A stretch of 64,000 nucleotides of DNA from Virgibacillus_R byunsanensis (GCF_042675965.1 NZ_JBHTKJ010000033.1:1-64000); one strand, 5' to 3'. Shown: positions 1-8,463, numbered from the stretch's first letter. Program-made: numbers and translations. The notes: a model not told the origin generated them from the sequence alone.

Positions 1-36
1 GCCGAGGCCGGTAAGAGAGGCTTCCAGCCGCAGAGC

Positions 37-64
37 AAACCACCAGTTCACACTGGTGGTTTTG
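37..64 (+). terminator. Hairpin with short T run at the left edge
   Basis: An 11-bp perfect stem (AAACCACCAGT / ACTGGTGGTTT) with a 4-nt loop is followed by TTTT. It is probably the terminator of a gene lying left of the window. R1 copy 1 begins inside its 3' arm. Positions 1-36 are GC-rich and open in two frames, but resemble nothing I recognise. Confidence 0.6.
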
Positions 65-739
65 ATTTCGTAAAGTTTGTTGTTCTATAAGAGAATAGAT
101 ATAAACTGCGACGTAACTTGATGTGACGGTTAACCTACCGCTACGGAAATACACTTCGCTTTCACCCATCCGGGTACAAGTGCGACATCTGCTTCGTTTC
201 ACTGCGCAGTGTCTTCTACCCGTGGGCGGCTGATGAGTCTCCTCGAGCTAACGCTCTGCGGGGTCTCAGGCTAGGCCTCTGCTCGAGGCTGCTGAAAAAG
301 TCCATTTAAAGAGAAATAGAAGCCAAACACCTACCACATATAGTTTTATCACTTCTATTTCTTTCTATATTTCGTTAAATATTGTTTCTATTTTTATTAA
401 TCCTAACTTTTTCAGTGGCCTCGCCTCTGCTCCCACAGGAATCTACGTGTATTTCCTCCGCTGTTATTTCCGTTACTGTCGTGGGACTGTATCTGTATTA
501 ATAAAACACCTTACCAGTTCGGGTGAGCGGAGGGCGGTGACTCCTGCGGGAACAGCACGTGTCCGAAGACCCCGCAGAGTGGTTTTCTCGAGGAGGCTGA
601 GGCCGTGCCCGCGGAAAGCATCCGTCCGTAGCGAACCCGGACGGCGGCATAGCACAACTTATGGAAATCAACCAAGCGTTACTTCGCATTTTATATCAAC
701 TGTGAAGATGAAAAATTAACAGTACGTACGAAAAAAACC
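59..739. repeat. R1 dispersed repeat, copy 1 (interior inverted, 138-bp insertion)
   Basis: This noncoding element of about 0.7 kb is GC-rich against an AT-rich host. Two more copies lie at 33871-34618 and 43706-44418. The ends are imperfect inverted repeats, with inner ends TATAAACTGCGACGTAACTT on the left and a near-complement on the right. The outer ends run in the same direction as in the other copies. The interior, from about 120 to 680, is their reverse complement. A 138-bp AT-rich element is nested at 285-422. No reading frame is conserved between copies, so it is not coding. It resembles the palindrome-rich repeats dispersed in many Bacillaceae genomes; that family link is from memory. 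Confidence 0.8.
285..422. mobile_element. 138-bp MITE-like insertion nested in R1 copy 1
   Basis: The element is bounded by 17-bp terminal inverted repeats with two mismatches; the left end reads GAGGCTGCTGAAAAAGT. It is flanked by a perfect 10-bp direct repeat, GCCTCTGCTC, at 275-284 and 423-432. The other R1 copies have this 10-mer once at the matching site, so it is a true target duplication. The AT-rich interior has no open frame, so any movement would need a transposase supplied from elsewhere. Confidence 0.8.
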
Positions 740-927
740 TTATTTTTTAATAGTAGCTTAACGGGATCAATCGAGATAAGGTACATAAAAGATACATAAA
801 TTCATAGTATACAGGAAAACATCGTTAATTAGGTAAACCATTCGCAATGAAACCATAATATTGTTATAATTAGTAGTGAAAACGTTTTACGTATAGGTAA
901 GATAAAATGGAATTTCCTAATTATATG

Positions 928-957
928 TTGATGTTTTACATAAGTTTATCGTAAAAT
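928..957 (+). promoter_or_regulatory. Candidate sigma-A promoter of accBC
   Basis: A -35 TTGATG (928-933) and a -10 TAAAAT (952-957) are separated by 18 bp. This puts the transcript start near 964, just before the FapR-like operator. A second candidate, an extended -10 (TGTTATAAT, 862-870), lies upstream. Confidence 0.55.
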
Positions 958-971
958 GTTAAGAGGAGTTA

Positions 972-988
972 TTAGTACCTAATATTAA
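972..988. promoter_or_regulatory. FapR-type operator upstream of accB
   Basis: TTAGTACCTAATATTAA is a near-perfect dyad and closely matches the known FapR operator of Bacillales (TTAGTACCTGATACTAA type). It sits just downstream of the predicted start site and 28 bp before accB. FapR represses lipid genes and is released by malonyl-CoA, the product of the enzyme encoded here, so the site would give product-linked feedback. Confidence 0.75.
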
Positions 989-1016
989 TTATGTGAAAGA
1001 TGAAAGGGTGCCAGCA

Positions 1017-1523
1017 ATGTTAAAAGTACAAGAAATCAGAGAGTTAATAAAATTAGTTGATCAGTCATCTATTGATGAATTCACTTATGAAGAAAATGGG
1101 ACAACAGTTTCTATGAAAAAATCAAGTGAAAATAGAGTAGGTCATCTAAGCGAAAATGTTCTAAAAGATTCAGAACAACCAAAAGTAAGTAGAGAAAAGG
1201 TAGTTGACCAAGTTCCACCTGTAAAAAAAGAAGAGCCTGAAGCTAAAGTTGAAGAACCTACAGTTACTACAAACACAAATTATGATCATGAGATCGTTTC
1301 TCCAATGGTTGGGACCCTGTATATTTCACCATCACCAGAAAGTGATCCATATGTAAAATCAGGAAGTTCTGTCCAAAATGACACTGTTGTATGTATTGTA
1401 GAAGCAATGAAATTATTTAATGAAATAGAAGCAGAAGTAACCGGAGAAATTGTAGAAATTTTAGCTGAAGATGGCGAGCTAGTAGAATATGGACAACCAT
1501 TATTTAGAGTAAAGACTAAATGA
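1017..1523 (+). CDS. accB: Biotin carboxyl carrier protein of acetyl-CoA carboxylase
   Basis: This 168-residue protein carries the biotin that is carboxylated by AccC and then handed to the carboxyltransferase to make malonyl-CoA. The biotinyl domain is C-terminal, with EAMKL and the acceptor lysine at residue 132. Before it lies a charged Pro/Glu/Lys-rich linker (about 45-85), as usual for AccB. I chose the ATG at 1017 because AAAGGGTG lies 6 nt upstream and the protein then begins MLKVQEIREL as in relatives. The GTG at 993 would add 8 residues without a better ribosome site. It leads an operon with accC 14 nt downstream and is probably under FapR control. Confidence 0.95.
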   Translation: MLKVQEIRELIKLVDQSSIDEFTYEENGTTVSMKKSSENRVGHLSENVLKDSEQPKVSREKVVDQVPPVKKEEPEAKVEEPTVTTNTNYDHEIVSPMVGTLYISPSPESDPYVKSGSSVQNDTVVCIVEAMKLFNEIEAEVTGEIVEILAEDGELVEYGQPLFRVKTK

Positions 1524-1537
1524 GAGGGCGAGCGCGT

Positions 1538-2896
1538 ATGATTAAAAAGCTGTTAATAGCTAACAGAGGAGAAATTGCGGTTCGGATAATACGTGCTTGT
1601 AAGGAGTTAAGCATAGAAACTGTAGCGGTTTACTCAGAAGCTGATAAGGAATCGTTACACGTTCAATTAGCAGATGAAGCATATTGTATTGGTCCAACAT
1701 TAAGTAAGGATAGCTACCTTAATTTTACGAACATTATGAGTGTAGCAACATTAACAGAAGTGGATGCAATACATCCCGGATATGGATTTTTATCCGAAAA
1801 CGCTGATTTCGCTGAGATATGTAAGGCTTGTAATATTACTTTTGTCGGTCCAACTCCACAAGCGATTCAAAAAATGGGAATTAAAGATGTTGCCAGAGAA
1901 ACGATGAAGGCAGCTAACGTACCTATTGTTCCTGGTTCAGATGGTATTATTGAGAGTGAAGAAGAAGCTATAAAAGTTGCACAGGAAATTGGATACCCTG
2001 TGATCATAAAGGCTACTGCTGGCGGTGGCGGTAAAGGGATTCGTGTAGCAAGAAAAGAAGAAGATTTACTTAAAGGTATACGGGTGACACAAAAAGAAGC
2101 GGAAACTGCATTTGGAAATCCAGGTGTTTATCTTGAAAAGTTTATTGAAGATTTCCGTCATGTTGAAATACAAATCCTAGCTGATAGACATGGGAATGTT
2201 GTACACCTTGGTGAAAGAGACTGTACGATACAAAGAAGGTTACAAAAGTTAATTGAAGAAACTCCATCACCAGCCATAACCCCTGATATAAGAAAACTAA
2301 TGGGTGAAGCATCTGTGAAAGCGGCAAAAGCAGTAGATTATGAAGGTGCTGGGACGATTGAATATATTTTTGACAGGAAAAGTAAAGCTTTCTACTTTAT
2401 GGAAATGAATACCCGTATTCAAGTGGAGCACCCTGTTACAGAAATGGTTACAGGAGTAGACTTGATAAAAGAACAGATTAGAGTTGCAAGTAATGAAGTA
2501 TTATCATTTAAACAAGAAGATATTGAATTTGATGGATGGGCTATTGAGTGTAGAATTAATGCTGAAAATCCATTCAAAAATTTTATGCCTTCAGCAGGAA
2601 AAATAGAAATGTATTTACCACCAGGAGGATTAGGAGTAAGAGTAGACTCTGCTGCATATCCTGGTTATAGTATTCCTCCATATTATGATTCCATGGTTGC
2701 AAAATTAATTACATATGGACCAACCCGTGAAGAAGCTATAAATCGAATGAGACGTTCGTTAGATGAGTTTGTAGTAGAAGGTGTTCATACAACGATACCA
2801 TTCCATCGTTTAATAATGGATCATGATACGTTTAAAAATGGTGATTTTAATACAAATTTCCTTGAGGAAAATCCAATTTTAGAGCCAAAAGAGTAA
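1538..2896 (+). CDS. accC: Biotin carboxylase subunit of acetyl-CoA carboxylase
   Basis: This 452-residue enzyme carboxylates the biotin on AccB using ATP and bicarbonate, the first half of malonyl-CoA synthesis. The N-terminal Rossmann-like domain begins LLIANRGEIA. The ATP-grasp glycine loop GGGGKG is at 162-167, and the active-site segment MEMNTRIQVEH places E290, N292 and R294 as in the E. coli enzyme. The ATG at 1538 has GAGGGCGAG upstream and matches the family N terminus; the upstream ATG at 1520 overlaps the accB stop and adds only a basic hexapeptide. No key residue is missing. Confidence 0.96.
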   Translation: MIKKLLIANRGEIAVRIIRACKELSIETVAVYSEADKESLHVQLADEAYCIGPTLSKDSYLNFTNIMSVATLTEVDAIHPGYGFLSENADFAEICKACNITFVGPTPQAIQKMGIKDVARETMKAANVPIVPGSDGIIESEEEAIKVAQEIGYPVIIKATAGGGGKGIRVARKEEDLLKGIRVTQKEAETAFGNPGVYLEKFIEDFRHVEIQILADRHGNVVHLGERDCTIQRRLQKLIEETPSPAITPDIRKLMGEASVKAAKAVDYEGAGTIEYIFDRKSKAFYFMEMNTRIQVEHPVTEMVTGVDLIKEQIRVASNEVLSFKQEDIEFDGWAIECRINAENPFKNFMPSAGKIEMYLPPGGLGVRVDSAAYPGYSIPPYYDSMVAKLITYGPTREEAINRMRRSLDEFVVEGVHTTIPFHRLIMDHDTFKNGDFNTNFLEENPILEPKE

Positions 2897-2923
2897 AAGT
2901 TTTCAATAAAAAGGAGTGAAATC

Positions 2924-3322
2924 ATGGGTGAACAGCCTTTATTGAATGTTAGTGATGATATGAGCTTAGGTAAAGTAGAAATAGCTCCGGAAGTCATTGA
3001 GGTTATTACAGGAATAGCTGCTTCAGAAGTGGAAGGGATTTCTTCGATGCGAGGCAATTTTGCATCTGGAGTTGTAGAACGTTTCGGAAAAAAGGCACAT
3101 AGTAAAGGTGTCAAAGTTGAACTGACCGAGACAGGTATTTTAATTGATCTGTACGTTGTATTAAACTTTGGAGTTTCCATTCCACAAGTGGCACAAAAAC
3201 TTCAATCGAATATTAGACAGACATTGAAAAATATGACTGCCTTAGAAATCAAGGAAGTTAACGTACATGTAGTTGGTATACAAATGGACCAAGATGAAGA
3301 TATGGATGAAAAAACAGAATAA
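2924..3322 (+). CDS. yqhY: Asp23/Gls24 family protein YqhY
   Basis: This 132-residue protein has the Asp23/Gls24 (DUF322) fold throughout, including GVKVELTETGILIDLYVVLNFG at about 63-84. In B. subtilis yqhY sits at this place, between accC and nusB, and has been linked to control of acetyl-CoA carboxylase activity; its mechanism is not settled. GGAGTGA precedes the ATG. A stem-loop with a T run follows, which probably ends most acc transcripts before nusB. The acidic tail (DEDMDEKTE) is typical of the family. Confidence 0.9.
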   Translation: MGEQPLLNVSDDMSLGKVEIAPEVIEVITGIAASEVEGISSMRGNFASGVVERFGKKAHSKGVKVELTETGILIDLYVVLNFGVSIPQVAQKLQSNIRQTLKNMTALEIKEVNVHVVGIQMDQDEDMDEKTE

Positions 3323-3332
3323 TGATAATTGT

Positions 3333-3367
3333 AAGGTCAAAAGAGTAAATTTCTTTTGGCCTTTTTT
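3333..3367 (+). terminator. Terminator after yqhY
   Basis: A 12-bp stem with one G.T pair (AAGGTCAAAAGA / TCTTTTGGCCTT) is followed by six T. It separates the acc transcript from nusB. Confidence 0.8.
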
Positions 3368-3447
3368 CCAATCGTACTATGATTGTAGCATTGCATATAT
3401 AATCATGTTATTATTTGAGTGAGATATAATAAAGGGAGTAATGACAG

Positions 3448-3828
3448 ATGAGACGTAGCTCAGCAAGAGAAAAGGCATTTCAAATACTGTTCCAACTGGA
3501 TATGAATGATGTTGATCCTGATCAAGCTATAAAAGATTACATAGAGACGTTGGAAGTAGATGAATATTTACAAACACTTGTACAAGGTGTAGCTAAGAAT
3601 AAGATTCAAATTGATGATGTGATTGTACACCATCTTGAAAATTGGTCAATTGAACGAATTGCATCAGTAGAAAGAACAACACTAAGAATTGCCATATATG
3701 AGATTAATTATTTAGAAGATGTTCCAACAAGTGTTTCAATTAATGAAGCCGTTGAATTAGCCAACAAATTTGGTGATGAAAAATCAGGGAAATTTATAAA
3801 TGGTGTATTATCTAAAATCATAGCATAA
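3448..3828 (+). CDS. nusB: Transcription antitermination factor NusB
   Basis: The 126-residue all-helical protein binds boxA RNA with S10 (NusE) during rRNA antitermination. The N terminus, MRRSSAREKAFQILFQLDM, is the family's arginine-rich RNA-binding helix. The C-terminal segment with SVSINEAVELANKFGDEKS is the usual NusB signature. AAAGGGAG lies 8 nt before the ATG. It is followed after 14 nt by folD, so the two are probably co-transcribed. Confidence 0.96.
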   Translation: MRRSSAREKAFQILFQLDMNDVDPDQAIKDYIETLEVDEYLQTLVQGVAKNKIQIDDVIVHHLENWSIERIASVERTTLRIAIYEINYLEDVPTSVSINEAVELANKFGDEKSGKFINGVLSKIIA

Positions 3829-3842
3829 AGGGGATGTAAGCT

Positions 3843-4697
3843 ATGTCTGCAGAAATAATTGATGGAAAAGAACTAGCACATGAACTTAGGATTTCAATGA
3901 AAGGTGAAGTGTTGGAGTTAAAACGTGATGGTTTAACTCCGCATTTGACGGTTGTCTTAGTAGGTGAGGATCCTGCTTCAAGATCATATGTACGAGGTAA
4001 ACAGAAGGCGACCGATGAAACTGGTATCTCTTCTGACCTCATTGAATTATCGGTAGATACATCTGAAAGTGAACTTCTTCAGTTAATTGATAAGTTGAAT
4101 GAGGATCCGTCTGTTCATGGAATTCTTGTACAACTTCCTCTACCTGAACAAATAGGAGAACAAAAAGTTATTGAATCTATTAATCCGGCTAAAGACGTAG
4201 ATGGTTTTCATCCATTTAATATTGGTCGAATGATGAGTGGTGGAGATACATTTCTTCCATGTACACCGTATGGTATTCTGACTATGCTTAAGTCTAAAAA
4301 TATTCCAATTGAAGGAAAACATGTTGTAATTATAGGCCGAAGTAATATAGTTGGTAAACCAGTTGGTCAATTACTATTAAATGAAAATGCGACTGTTACA
4401 TATTGTCATTCAAGAACAAAAGACCTGAAGAATCATACAACAAAGGCAGATATCTTAATTGTAGCTGTTGGCAAACCAAATGTCATAAAAGCAGATTACG
4501 TTAAGCAAGGTTGTACAGTAATTGATGTTGGTGTGAATCGTTTAGATGATGGTTCTCTTACAGGAGATGTTGATTTCGAATCAGTTAAACACACGGCCTC
4601 CTATATTACACCTGTACCTAGAGGCGTCGGTCCAATGACAATTACGATGTTACTTAAGAATACAATAAAAGCAGCTAAAGGGTTGTCTGACAATTGA
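3843..4697 (+). CDS. folD: Bifunctional methylenetetrahydrofolate dehydrogenase/cyclohydrolase
   Basis: This 284-residue FolD interconverts 5,10-methylene-, methenyl- and 10-formyl-tetrahydrofolate in one-carbon metabolism. The active-site stretch SRSYVRGKQK gives Y49 and K53, and GRSNIVGKP (165-173) is the NADP-binding turn. The tail has the conserved TPVPRGVGPMT. Length and motifs are normal. Its TGA overlaps the TTG start of xseA, so translation of the two is coupled. Confidence 0.97.
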   Translation: MSAEIIDGKELAHELRISMKGEVLELKRDGLTPHLTVVLVGEDPASRSYVRGKQKATDETGISSDLIELSVDTSESELLQLIDKLNEDPSVHGILVQLPLPEQIGEQKVIESINPAKDVDGFHPFNIGRMMSGGDTFLPCTPYGILTMLKSKNIPIEGKHVVIIGRSNIVGKPVGQLLLNENATVTYCHSRTKDLKNHTTKADILIVAVGKPNVIKADYVKQGCTVIDVGVNRLDDGSLTGDVDFESVKHTASYITPVPRGVGPMTITMLLKNTIKAAKGLSDN

Positions 4698-6046
4698 ATA
4701 ACAAGTATTTAACGGTTACTGCATTAACAAAATATGTAAAACGAAAACTAGAGTCTGATCCCCATTTAACAACTATTTGGTTAAAAGGGGAAATATCAAA
4801 TTTCAAACACCACAGTCGAGGACATATGTACTTAACGATTAAGGACGATCAATCTCGAATACAAGCAGTCATGTTTGTGGGAAAGAATCGCTTTTTAACA
4901 TTTACACCTGAAAACGGAATGAACGTATTAATTCAAGGTGAAATTGGTGTCTTTGAACCCTATGGACAGTATCAGTTATATATTCAACAAATGGAACCAG
5001 ATGGTATAGGCGCTTTATATTTAGCATTTGAACAGTTAAAAGAAAAATTACATAAGCAAGGTTATTTTGAAGAGACACATAAAAAACAAATACCAGTGTT
5101 TCCTAAGCAAATTGGCGTTATAACCTCCCCTACAGGAGCTGCTGTACGTGATATCATAACAACCATTAAAAGAAGATATCCGATTGTAACAGCTACTGTT
5201 ATACCTGTACTTGTTCAGGGTGCAAATGCGGCTAATTCTATTAAAGAAGCTATTGAACTTGCAAATGAGCGAGGGGAATTTGATGTACTTATAATTGGTC
5301 GTGGTGGCGGTTCTATTGAAGAATTGTGGAGTTTCAATGAAGAGATGGTAGCTAATGCCATTTTCTCCTCAAATATCCCGATTATATCAGCTGTTGGGCA
5401 TGAGACTGACTTTACAATTAGTGATTACGTAGCAGACTTAAGGGCCCCGACACCAACAAGTGCTGCTGAACTTGCTGTGCCATCACAACTGGAGTTGAAG
5501 TCTAGGTTAACAACCGTTAATCGGTCGTTAACAAGGTTAATGAATACTGCCATAATGAACGCCAACCAGTCCTTGCAACGTATGCAGCAGTCTTACGCAT
5601 TTCGTTACCCAAAACAATTAATCACTCAAAAAGAGCAGGAACTTGATAAACAAGTGGAACGTTTAGAAAAAGCAATGAGCATGAGTATGTCTAATGAGAG
5701 TCAGAAATTATATCATGTAAAGACCCGCTTAATTACACAACATCCAGAAAAACAGCTAGAGCAGTCAAAAAAGGATTTGCTTCAACTAACAAAGCAGATA
5801 AACTATCATTTTAATAAAATATTGGAAAGTAAATCGTCTCAGTTGTCGACTACCATTGAAAAAATGACACTTTTAAATCCATTAGAGATTATGAAACGCG
5901 GGTATGCGATTCCTTATGCAGAAAAAGGAAGAATTATCAAATCAGCAAAACAGGTGAAACAGGATGATGCTATAACTGTTACCTTATCGGATGGGAAATT
6001 AGATTGTAAAGTACTAAATGTTGAGGAGGAATATAATGACAACTGA
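4694..6046 (+). CDS. xseA: Exodeoxyribonuclease VII large subunit
   Basis: The 450-residue catalytic subunit degrades single-stranded DNA and works as a complex with several XseB subunits. It has an N-terminal OB-fold domain (about 1-100), then the nuclease core with GVITSPTGAAVRDI, GRGGGSIEELWSFNE and SAVGHETDFTI, and a C-terminal coiled coil. The start is a TTG sharing bases with the folD stop (TTGA). It overlaps xseB by 11 nt at its end. Confidence 0.96.
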   Translation: MNNKYLTVTALTKYVKRKLESDPHLTTIWLKGEISNFKHHSRGHMYLTIKDDQSRIQAVMFVGKNRFLTFTPENGMNVLIQGEIGVFEPYGQYQLYIQQMEPDGIGALYLAFEQLKEKLHKQGYFEETHKKQIPVFPKQIGVITSPTGAAVRDIITTIKRRYPIVTATVIPVLVQGANAANSIKEAIELANERGEFDVLIIGRGGGSIEELWSFNEEMVANAIFSSNIPIISAVGHETDFTISDYVADLRAPTPTSAAELAVPSQLELKSRLTTVNRSLTRLMNTAIMNANQSLQRMQQSYAFRYPKQLITQKEQELDKQVERLEKAMSMSMSNESQKLYHVKTRLITQHPEKQLEQSKKDLLQLTKQINYHFNKILESKSSQLSTTIEKMTLLNPLEIMKRGYAIPYAEKGRIIKSAKQVKQDDAITVTLSDGKLDCKVLNVEEEYNDN

Positions 6047-6275
6047 TAATGAAAATGAAGTACCCTTTGAAGATGCGATGTTGGAATTAGAAAAAATTGT
6101 AGAGAAATTAGAAAAAGGGGATGTGCCTCTTGAAAAAGCAATTACGTACTACCAAGAAGGCATGAAGCTCTCTAAGGTATGTAGTGATAAATTAGTTAAT
6201 GTTCAGGATAAGATGACTAAGATCATGAATGAACAGGGTGAAACTGTACCTTTTGACATACAGGAGGAAGAATAA
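6036..6275 (+). CDS. xseB: Exodeoxyribonuclease VII small subunit
   Basis: This 79-residue helical-hairpin protein forms the non-catalytic part of exonuclease VII. It shows the family signature PFEDAMLELEKIVEKLEKGDVPLEKA (seen as EDAMLELEKIVEKLE, then a second helix from PLEKAI). The ATG at 6036 has GAGGAGG 7 nt upstream. An in-frame ATG at 6018 lies inside xseA and lacks a ribosome site. ispA starts 2 nt after the stop. Confidence 0.95.
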   Translation: MTTDNENEVPFEDAMLELEKIVEKLEKGDVPLEKAITYYQEGMKLSKVCSDKLVNVQDKMTKIMNEQGETVPFDIQEEE

Positions 6276-6277
6276 TT

Positions 6278-7162
6278 GTGAGAAGTAAGCTTAATGATTT
6301 TATTGATCAAAATAAAATATTGATTGAAAAAGAGATGAGTAAGCATTTAGACAACTTATCTATTCCAGAGAGACTTAAAAAGTCAATGACGTATTCGATA
6401 GAAGCTGGTGGAAAAAGAATACGACCGATTCTATTAATAGCAAGTTATAACGCTTACAATAAAAACACACAGCGTACGTTATCTGCGGCTATTGCGTTAG
6501 AAATGATACATACTTATTCCTTAATACATGATGACTTACCAGCCATGGATGATGATGATTTAAGACGTGGTAAACCTACAAACCATATTGTTTTTGATGA
6601 AGCAACTGCAATTTTAGCAGGGGATGCATTATTGACTTATAGCTTTGAACTTATTTCAAACGACTCCGCCCTAAACGAAAATGAAAAAGTAAAAATGATT
6701 CAATTATTGGCACAAGCAAGTGGACCAAAAGGAATGGTAGCAGGTCAATTTTTGGATATGGAAGCAGAAAATAATGAGATAGCAATTGAACAATTAGAAA
6801 GAATCCACACACTAAAAACAGGTGAGTTGCTGAGATTTGCTATTATAGGTGGGGCATATCTTGGCGGGGCAACAAGTGAGCAGCAGAAACACTTGAGGGA
6901 ATTTGCTTTTTACTTAGGCTTAATATTTCAAGTACAAGATGATATATTGGATGTTATGGGTGATCCAGAATTAATTGGAAAACCAACAGGAAGTGATGAG
7001 GGTAACATGAAGAGTACTTATCCTAAGTTGTTGGGTACAAAAGGTGCTATAGACAAAAAAGATGAGTATGTTACAAAAGCCAAAGAGGCACTCATTCTTG
7101 CAAATGCAAATGAATCTTATTTAATGGAGCTCACCGACTATTTTAGTCAACGTGATCATTAG
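6278..7162 (+). CDS. ispA: Farnesyl diphosphate synthase (polyprenyl synthetase family)
   Basis: This 294-residue prenyltransferase condenses IPP with DMAPP and GPP to farnesyl diphosphate, the precursor of undecaprenyl lipid and menaquinone tails. The first aspartate-rich motif is DDLPAMDDDD (85-94) and the second DDILD (221-225). The GKRIRP substrate motif is at about 45-50. It starts with GTG, with AGGAGGAAG 8 nt upstream. In B. subtilis the next gene would be dxs; here OLE RNA and oapA follow instead. Confidence 0.95.
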   Translation: MRSKLNDFIDQNKILIEKEMSKHLDNLSIPERLKKSMTYSIEAGGKRIRPILLIASYNAYNKNTQRTLSAAIALEMIHTYSLIHDDLPAMDDDDLRRGKPTNHIVFDEATAILAGDALLTYSFELISNDSALNENEKVKMIQLLAQASGPKGMVAGQFLDMEAENNEIAIEQLERIHTLKTGELLRFAIIGGAYLGGATSEQQKHLREFAFYLGLIFQVQDDILDVMGDPELIGKPTGSDEGNMKSTYPKLLGTKGAIDKKDEYVTKAKEALILANANESYLMELTDYFSQRDH

Positions 7163-7168
7163 TCCATC

Positions 7169-7197
7169 TAGAATTCGTTATCATAATGTGTTATAAT
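7169..7197 (+). promoter_or_regulatory. Candidate promoter of the OLE RNA
   Basis: A perfect -10 TATAAT (7192-7197) lies 17 bp after a poor -35 (TAGAAT, 7169-7174), just after the ispA stop. It would start the RNA near 7204. Co-transcription from the upstream operon is also possible. Confidence 0.45.
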
Positions 7198-7202
7198 GAT
7201 CA

Positions 7203-7803
7203 TATAAGAGGAATGGTGCAGTATTCTAGTCAGTCCTCCGTTTCTGAAGGCGGGCCTAAAAATCCGCCAAAGGGCACATCGATGAAGTTCCTTGTGTTGG
7301 CTTGAGGCGCCCAGCCTTGGGTCAGTGCTGGGAGTTAAGGTTTTTGGGCGATCCACAAAGGCATGTGGGCGTTGACCCGATTACCGCGGAGGCCCATATC
7401 TGTCGTCGTAACTAAGCTAGGTACGATTATGGAATGGGGTATGAACCTGCATAATAGGGTAAGGGACACCTTATTTGTAGCGTAGCCTGCCTTGAGTGGT
7501 GTTGAGGGGATTAGATTAACAAATATCAAACTAGGTGGCCACTAGCTTGATTATTTTCATCTCTATGAAATCAACACTGCAAAAGAGGCTAGGGAACGAT
7601 CAAGGGCTGCTGAGGAAATCTCCTAGACTGTCCAATGGACGTATAAATGGGATTATAGTGTGGACTAAGTGGTAATCCAGTCTAGCTATTGGTGACAAAG
7701 CTAAGATGGATTTAAAGGGGAACCACCTTAATGGCAACATGAGGTATCCATCTGGGAAAACCTACTGGACCTAAGCCGCAGTTTTTACCTTTATACGACC
7801 ATT
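7203..7803 (+). ncRNA. ole: OLE RNA (ornate, large, extremophilic)
   Basis: A stretch of about 600 nt between ispA and oapA has no coding frame in the operon direction, higher GC than its surroundings and many short complementary segments. Examples are GGCGG 7249-7253 with CCGCC 7264-7268, and GTGGT-AATCC 7669-7678 with GGATT 7708-7712 and ACCAC 7722-7726. Size, position after ispA, and the membrane-protein gene directly downstream all match OLE RNA as described in Bacillus halodurans, where it assembles with OapA at the membrane and helps cells tolerate stresses such as alcohols, cold and magnesium imbalance. I recognise it from context and general look; exact ends are estimates and a covariance search was not run. 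Confidence 0.88.
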
Positions 7804-7837
7804 CCTTGCTTACATAATCTATATTTGAGGTATAACA

Positions 7838-8437
7838 ATGAATTCAAAAATAAAAAAATCGATTAAATTTAGTATAACTATTGCCGTTATCACATTTGTG
7901 TTAGCGGCTATTTTTTCAGTGATTTCTTCATCTGTTTTAAATGGTGTAGAATGGTTTATAGGATTAATTATTGTGTTTATAATAGTATTTATTGGTGTTG
8001 TATTTGATATGATGGGAATTGCTTCCACAGCAGCAAGTGAAGCACCATTCCACGCTATGGCTGCCGAAAAGGTAAATGGTTCTAAGGAAGCTGTATTGAT
8101 CATTCGAAATGCAGATAAATTTGCGAGCTTTTGTAATGATGTTGTAGGTGATATTTCTGGAATTGTTAGTGGTACCGCATCAGCAATTGTTGTCTTGCAA
8201 ATTGCTAACATTTATGGGAATGGCGATGGATCACTTACGCATATTATTATGTCTGTATTAGTGACAAGCCTTGTAGCTGCAGTTACAGTTGGCGGAAAAG
8301 CTATTGGCAAATTTTTTGCAATCAATTCATCAACAAAACTAATCCTTTTTGCTGGTAAAATTGTTGCTATTATGGAAAATAAACTTAAAATTCGTGTACT
8401 TCCTAAAGAACGTAAAAATTCAAAGAATCCACTATAA
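7838..8437 (+). CDS. oapA: OLE RNA-associated membrane protein OapA
   Basis: This 199-residue protein has four hydrophobic segments (about 9-32, 38-58, 104-125 and 133-155). Between the second and third lies a polar, conserved-looking stretch containing FDMMGIASTAASEAPFHAMA and later RNADKFASFCNDVVGD. This is the layout of OapA, the membrane partner of OLE RNA. The FDMMGIAS region recalls the DUF21 part of CNNM/CorC magnesium transporters; that link is my inference. It starts 35 nt after the RNA with TGAGGT before the ATG. tlyA follows after 26 nt. A basic C-terminal tail would face the cytoplasm and may contact RNA. Confidence 0.9.
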   Translation: MNSKIKKSIKFSITIAVITFVLAAIFSVISSSVLNGVEWFIGLIIVFIIVFIGVVFDMMGIASTAASEAPFHAMAAEKVNGSKEAVLIIRNADKFASFCNDVVGDISGIVSGTASAIVVLQIANIYGNGDGSLTHIIMSVLVTSLVAAVTVGGKAIGKFFAINSSTKLILFAGKIVAIMENKLKIRVLPKERKNSKNPL

Positions 8438-8463
8438 GACAAAACGTAAAGGGAAAATTTAAA

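Noticed and set aside
1..90. Open frame at the left edge that could be the tail of an upstream gene such as spoIIIAH
   Set aside because: The residues do not resemble the SpoIIIAH end, and the frame runs through a terminator hairpin into the repeat.
447..719. Open frame of 90 codons inside R1 copy 1
   Set aside because: It is not conserved in the other copies, spans repeat ends and has no ribosome site.
7168..7529. Two minus-strand frames opposite the OLE RNA
   Set aside because: They have no ribosome sites or recognisable domains; structured RNA genes often give chance frames.
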